A stretch of DNA of 64,000 nucleotides from Pycnopodia helianthoides (taxonomy: Eukaryota; Echinodermata; Asteroidea; Forcipulatida; Asteriidae), in the NCBI GenBank assembly GCA_032158295.1, contig CM063256.1, forward strand, positions 11,380,953 through 11,444,952, written 5' to 3'. The position numbers and the translations under genes are program-made. Numbering within the stretch: the first letter of the stretch is position 1; every line of letters starts with the position of its first letter. The notes below the pieces were generated by a model. The model was not told where the DNA came from. It did no database searches and saw nothing but the letters and a program-made list of their open reading frames with translations. This document shows, one piece after another, positions 59,382 to 64,000 of this stretch.

Positions 59382-60093
59382 GTAGGTTGATGGTTTATTG
59401 AATTTTTCTCTCGGTAAATTATTTACAGTCACCAGGGATGACGAGAGGTCATTGCTGAAATGATCTGCATCCAAATTTGAGGAGGTGCATTGAAATGATG
59501 GCATTTCCACCTTTTGGTTAACCCTGGGTTTTAGATTCCACGGAGCTTCAGGGAACAGTGTCCTCAGTGCTAGAGCAGGGCTCGCCCTAAACACTAGCCC
59601 GGCGTACAATGTCTAGTGAAAAAATGCTATGGGCTTAGTAAACACCACTTCTCAACTTACATGTACCCTGTGGGCTACTAAAAACTGTGCAACCTACTTG
59701 TTTAAAAAGTGCTCATTTCTTCCTTTTCAGATGTGAATAATTATGTATAAAATGTGTTAATTGTTATTGAGTGTGTCAATATAACTTCATTTATAATCAC
59801 TAAACTGGTTGTGATTGTTAACATTAGCACATCAGAACATTACATCTATGGCAATTCCTGTCTGGGCTACTGAAAACTTCCTGGGGCAAGTAAAATGCAC
59901 AGTTTACTGACCCGGCCGACTACTTTACAAAAAGCTTTTAAGCGCAAGGCCTGTAGAGTAACAGATCAAAGAGCATTGATTACTAAGTTTGTATCAGTAG
60001 AAAGCAATACTTTACAATACAAGACACAAAGCAGGCATAAAAAGGTCTGGGATCAGATTATAAAGTGTGACATTTCTCATCCCTGAGTTACAG
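59382..60093 (+). other. PARPBP intron
   Basis: Around 59570-59660 and 59860-59920 are two related fragments with CTAGCCC / GGGCTACT patterns, of the same kind as the repeat at 58489. Nothing else recognised. Confidence 0.5.
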
Positions 60094-60258
60094 GTTCTGG
60101 TGCACCAAGTCTTTCTCTCGTTTCTTGGTCTTCTGGTCAACTCTCGAGATGAGCTATCCTTGGCGAGATGTTTGAGTTACTCTCCTACAGGACTGGACCA
60201 CAAGGGGTTCACGGCACTTAAGAATCTAGCTAAGCTCAAGAATATGTCCATGTATCAG
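60094..60258 (+). CDS. PARPBP: PARPBP, fourth coding exon
   Basis: 55 codons, phase 0 to 0, acceptor GAGTTACAG, donor GTAAAA. LLVNSRDELSLARCL, then GLDHKGFTALK and KNMSMYQ, match the best conserved block of PARI (LLVNS..DL..A..L, GL...FT.LK, MS). This is the strongest single piece of evidence for the identification. Confidence 0.94.
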
Positions 60259-60281
60259 GTAAAACAAATAATAAATTGTAG

Positions 60282-60590
60282 CGTGTTGTGGCCAAGAACA
60301 TCGGACTCGAGTTCTGGTGGCCGAGTCATCAGGGTGTGGGTTCGAATCCCCGTCATGACACCTGTGTCCTTGAGCAAGACACTTAACTATAATTGCTTCT
60401 CTCCACCCAGGGGTAAATGGGTACCTGTGGGTGCAGAGATGGTTCTTGTGATTGATTAAGCTTGGTGTGCGCTACGGCAGCACAGGCTGTATACTCCCCA
60501 GGGAGCTGAGATGGTTAATGGCCCAGTAACCAGGGGTACTATAGTGTGTGTGTAAAGCGCATTGAGAGTTCTCCCACTAGTGCCTTTAAC
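60282..60590 (+). mobile_element. tRNA-derived SINE
   Basis: The tRNA-like head has a B box (GGGTTCGAATCCC at about 60339) and a class II (Ser/Leu) layout with a long variable arm. It continues ATGACACCTGTGTCC, GAGCAAGACACTTAAC, GTAAATGGGTACCTG and ends near AAAGCGCATTGAGAG. Not a tRNA gene: the head is degenerate and fused to SINE body. Confidence 0.82.
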
Positions 60591-61345
60591 ACTGGAAGTT
60601 AACCTCCATTGTTTGACAAATGTTTCCTGATCAGGAAAACATCTTGAGTGTTTCCAGTTTTGGAGACACTGTATCCGATCCGGAAACATTGGCTATGTTT
60701 CCATAATTGCAGACAATTGCACTGGACTGTGAATGTTTCCTGATCAGGGGGTACATGTTGCCAAATTGGGAAATGCATTCCCTGATTACAGGCATCATAC
60801 CGGACTGGTAAACATTGAGCAGTGAAAACCCATCAGTTTTTACTTGTGTAAACTATTTGCATCAGGGGATAGCAATCATTATGATTTTTTAAAAGGTATT
60901 TCCGTAAGACACCAATGTATGGTTTGGTAATTGCCAACTACTCACTGATAAAACACGTCAAACAGTAGTTTGAAATGTCCAAAACGAAAAAAAACAAAAT
61001 ACATGAATCAACAGTCTCATCACATTAGAATCTACTTTAACAAAAAAAAGGAGAAAAAAAAAATTGCAAAGCTTACCACCAACGCGTTCCGTTTATCAGA
61101 GTCACATGAAATAAAACCATTTAAAACAACTTTCCATCTCGGCGCCACACTGTATTACATAGAATGATCTAAGGGCACACGTCTCTATGTAATTACTCCA
61201 GGAAACACCTACATTAAAACGAGGCATACATGTAGTCCTTGAATAAATGTTATCTTAGACTGGAGCTATGTTTCACTTACCATTATGACTAATTTGGACA
61301 CTAGTGAGTGCTTGAACACTGCCTTCAATTGACATGTTTTTTTTT
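60591..61345 (+). other. PARPBP intron, no gene
   Basis: A GTTTCCTGATCAGG motif occurs at about 60621 and 60734 with related GATCAG/GGAAACAT pieces between; possibly an old inverted repeat. Nothing else. Confidence 0.4.
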
Positions 61346-61834
61346 ATAATGGTCGTGACACTTGTGTCCTTTTGCAAGACACTTAACCATTATTGCTGCG
61401 TCCTTCGGATGGGACGTAAAGCCGTTGGTCCCGTGTGTTGTGTAATGCATGTAAAAGAACCCAGGGGTGGATTTCACAAAACTCTTCCTAACTTAGGACT
61501 AGTCCTAGGCAATGCTAAGAGATAGGACTAGTCTTAAGTAACTGGTCTTAACTTAGGACTAGTCCTATCTCTTAGCATTGCCTAGGACTAGTCCTAAGTT
61601 AGGAAGAGTTTTGTGAAATCGACCCCAGTACACTTATCGTAAAGAGAAGGGGTTCGCCCCGGTGTTCCTGGTTTGATCGGCAGCATATTGCGCCACAGCT
61701 GCTATAAATGACTAGGTCTCATACTTCAAAAACGTAGCTCCACATACATGGCAGGTTAAAAAAATATATATCAGCGCCTTGTATCCTTTGGCAAAAGGCG
61801 CTTTATAAATACAGTTATTATTATTATTATTATT
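61346..61834 (+). mobile_element. SINE with a nested palindromic MITE
   Basis: The SINE body (GTGACACTTGTGTCC to GGCGCTTTATAAATAC and (TTA)n) is split at GAACCCAG. The insert 61464-61627 is a palindromic MITE with arms of about 75 bp (GATTTCACAAAACTCTTCC; CTTAGGACTAGTCCTA). After it the SINE resumes at TACACTTATCGTAAAG. CCCAG stands on both sides and may be the target duplication. Confidence 0.88.
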
Positions 61835-61850
61835 TATAATGGATCTACAG

Positions 61851-62008
61851 ACGGCAGTGTCATACATCACCAAACTGAGGCTCGGAGGCAAAAGTTACGC
61901 GCCTGGCAGCGAGGGTGCTTTTTTGGGAGACAATGTGAAGAGCCTGAGCGAATTTGTCACCAATGTTCAGAAACTGCAAGTTCTGCTTGAGGAAGTGCCC
62001 GACACAAG
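61851..62008 (+). CDS. PARPBP: PARPBP, fifth coding exon
   Basis: 158 bases, phase 0 in and phase 2 out (AG/A joins to give Arg). TAVSYITKLRLGGKSYAP matches the conserved SFI..I.LGGK.YAP of PARI; VKSLSEFVTNVQKL and the closing EEVPD also match. The acceptor (GGATCTACAG) has a poor pyrimidine tract because the SINE tail ends about 16 bases upstream. Confidence 0.93.
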
Positions 62009-62027
62009 GTACTGTATGTCATTGTGA

Positions 62028-62905
62028 TAATAATAATTGTAGTATTGGAGTCTTGTATAACGCACGTGTCCACCGATAAAGTGCTCAAGGCACTTGAACA
62101 AAGAGAGACGCTTTTTTAAGACGGGTTTTTAAGTTTTAAATGAATCATGAGACCAATTTTTAATAGCACCTTATAAGGGATTACAAGGTGCTGCGGCAGC
62201 CATTGTCAGAAACACCCTGGCAAACCCCTTCTCTCTGTACGATAAGTTTAACTGGGTTCTTCTACTCGACAAGATTTGCTTTCTGGAGACCCCCTTCCAC
62301 ATCCATGATGGTTTAACTCTTTCGTTCCGGAATAGAATTTTCTAATTTCGCGCGGTTTGTACAGAATTGATTATTGGACGCCGCCATCTAATGTGTCAAT
62401 AATACCCTTGGCGCGATGAAAAGCCAAAGGCAGCGACTCAAAGCCGCTGCAACTAGGGTCAGAGGTCATCCAGATGGCAATACGGCATAAATTATGTAAA
62501 AAAGGCACATGTCATGGGGATGCCCCGAGTATCTACAGTGACGTCAAGGAGCTGCTGTGGGCAGCTTTCCGTAGGGAAGGGGACATTTCTGTGAACCGCT
62601 GTGAGCGGCTCGCCTAGCGAAAGAGTTAAATATAACTGCTATGGTTAAAACTATTACTTAATGAAACCGTCTCTTCTATTATTTCATGTATTGTCATGAT
62701 TATGTGGAAAATAAAGTTAAGTAATAATAATTACACAACACACAGGACCAATGGCTTTACATCCAATCTGAAGGACACAGCAATAATGGTTGAGTGTCTT
62801 GCTTAAGGACACAAGTGTCAAGACCGGGTACTCAAACCAACACTCTGCTGATCAGAAACACCAGGGCTTGAGTCCGGTGTGCTTGACCGCTCGGCAACGA
62901 TGGGC
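62028..62905 (-). mobile_element. SINE (-) interrupted by a MITE
   Basis: On the minus strand the SINE head and body occupy 62905-62733 (TTGCCGAGCGGTCAAGC, class II tRNA-like; then GTCCTTCAGATTGG) and the rest 62264-62028. Between them lies a roughly 470-bp insertion containing a MITE at 62313-62630 with ends TTTAACTCTTTCGTT and AGCGAAAGAGTTAAA. Confidence 0.78.
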
Positions 62906-63327
62906 CGTTACTTTGCATGTTCCCTTTTCTCAACAATAAAGCTATTCAGAAATACTCTCTTTAACATGGTGTTTTATTCAGCGGCAAAAACACTAAGTTG
63001 TACACACAAAATTTCCTCAGGAAAGACTTATCTTGCCAAGCAAAAACAGATTAAATTTCCTTGAATGTTACCACACAAACTGTTCATATTGACCTAGTTC
63101 TTCCGACGACGTCATCATCACAATAATCTTGGTTGTGTCAATTTGGGAGTCAATGTCCATTTGTGTTGTGGGAATTTTAGTTGATGTGGTGTTTACATGC
63201 TTTACGTTCTGACTCCAAAATGATAAGCGTGGCACGGTCGCCGCATGCAAGGGGTCAATCTGTGTATTTTTTAGCAATTAGTCTCTGTTAATTCGACTAT
63301 TAGGAATTTGTGTGTCGCTGTTTGTAC

Positions 63328-63553
63328 TTAAAGGGGCACTGTCGCCGTGATCATAGTCTGCTTGAGGCTGGACGTGGAAACATGAACTCTCACCCAGTTA
63401 CAACACATGCGCGCGTTGACCGTCACATCACAAACAAAAGCCTCGAAGGGCGCCGCCATTAATATCGCGCACGCGTGCGCAGTAACTGGGTGAAGTTCAG
63501 AATGTAATGTCTGGCCACAGACTCGCTGTGATCACAATGGCAATGCCCCTGTA
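63328..63553 (+). mobile_element. Inverted-repeat MITE in the PARPBP intron
   Basis: Ends GGGGCACTGTCGCCGTGATC and GATCACAATGGCAATGCCCC, with an inner pair TCACCCAGTTAC / GTAACTGGGTGA. Left flank TTAA, right flank GTAA. Confidence 0.75.
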
Positions 63554-63609
63554 ATCTTGAAAAAAAAACTTGTCACCCCATGTATTGTTGATGTCTTTCC
63601 GTGGTACAG

Positions 63610-63775
63610 ACTTTCTATCACGAAACTACTGGTGTCAATCAAAGCCCTTCTGTGTAAATGTCGAGGGAGTGTGTTCAAGCCAGACGCTGTGGAGAAAGTC
63701 TGTCAGAAGTTCAAGAGTAAATTTGACACCCTGATGACGACCTACAATCACAGTAGTAAAGCAAGCCCACCAAAG
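63610..63775 (+). CDS. PARPBP: PARPBP, sixth coding exon
   Basis: 166 bases, phase 2 in (completing Arg) and phase 0 out, acceptor GTGGTACAG, donor GTAAGG. Reads LSITKLLVSIKALLCK, then KPDAVEKVCQKFKSKFD, comparable to the amphipathic segment after EIPN in vertebrate PARI. The six exons give 450 codons. The vertebrate C-terminal half, with its PCNA-binding PIP box, is not seen and probably lies downstream of the window. Confidence 0.88.
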
Positions 63776-63865
63776 GTAAGGCCGAATAATTAAAAAAGAC
63801 ACCTTTAGCATCCCCGCTTGCTTCCTTGTAAGAGCTTGACTCTTTTTTTCTTTTTTTTTTTCAAG

Positions 63866-63877
63866 GATAAATTTTAA
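63866..63877 (+). CDS. PARPBP: Possible short alternative last exon of PARPBP
   Basis: A strong pyrimidine tract ending TCAAG at 63865 is followed in phase by three codons (DKF) and TAA. AATAAA signals follow at 63890, 63895 and 63919. Splicing here would make a short isoform without the PIP box. Chance occurrence is equally possible. Confidence 0.25.
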   Translation, partial: DKF

Positions 63878-64000
63878 TGAACTTTGATGAATAAAATAAA
63901 TTTGAATTGTTATTTTTTAATAAATAAGATTGTATTTTTTAGACTTTGGCACACCAGGGAAACAAACTTTAAAAACTAACAACCATCTTGGAAAATAGCC

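Noticed and set aside
60330..60352. tRNA gene
   Set aside because: A B box and class II layout are present, but the head is degenerate and continues into SINE body shared with other copies.

Overview
The window is animal genomic DNA. It has spliced genes with GT/AG introns, AT-rich intergenic DNA, tRNA-derived SINEs, many short inverted-repeat transposons and a Penelope-like retroelement. The IL-17 expansion and the look of the dispersed repeats suggest an echinoderm, perhaps a sea star or sea cucumber. The species is an inference; no rRNA or mitochondrial marker is present.

Left part (1-31.3 kb): a segmental-duplication array of secreted interleukin-17-like cytokine genes. Six copies have open frames: A 1953-2630 (-), C 13314-13937 (+), D 19042-19635 (-), E 22855-23472 (-), F 27095-27712 (-) and G 29081-29761 (-). 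Copy B (6821-7496, +) is a decayed pseudogene. All seven lie in long homologous flanks arranged as direct and inverted blocks: 12.03-16.18 kb is inverted against 20.26-24.6 kb, and 16.35-20.26 kb is directly repeated at 24.91-28.31 kb. Two length classes of the N-terminal linker exist, and copies C and F look like recombinants of their neighbours. A TATA-like box and, in two copies, a kappaB-like site sit at fixed positions upstream. Between B and C a 5'-truncated Penelope-like element (9125-11870) sits in a (TA)n tract; its 3' end carries a hammerhead-ribozyme-like core.

Middle part (31.3-56 kb): mostly repeats (TTAA-flanked MITEs, SINEs, tandem duplications, minisatellite). One further, divergent IL-17-like exon lies at 40803-41285 (-), with its first exon not found. 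A family of roughly 300-bp elements combining a hammerhead-like core with a separate covarying hairpin is seen at 14.47 kb, 21.66 kb, 49.16 kb and, degenerate, at 37.25 kb. Target duplications and natural empty sites support recent insertion. A 653-bp terminal-inverted-repeat element with a 9-bp target duplication is at 55169-55821.

Right part (56.1-63.8 kb): six exons, all in phase, of a PARPBP (PARI) orthologue on the + strand. This is a PCNA/RAD51-linked inhibitor of homologous recombination. Its C-terminal half is not seen and probably lies beyond the window. Its introns are full of SINEs and MITEs, one of which ends about 16 bases before a splice acceptor.

The IL-17 genes and PARPBP have no evident functional link; they are simply neighbours.
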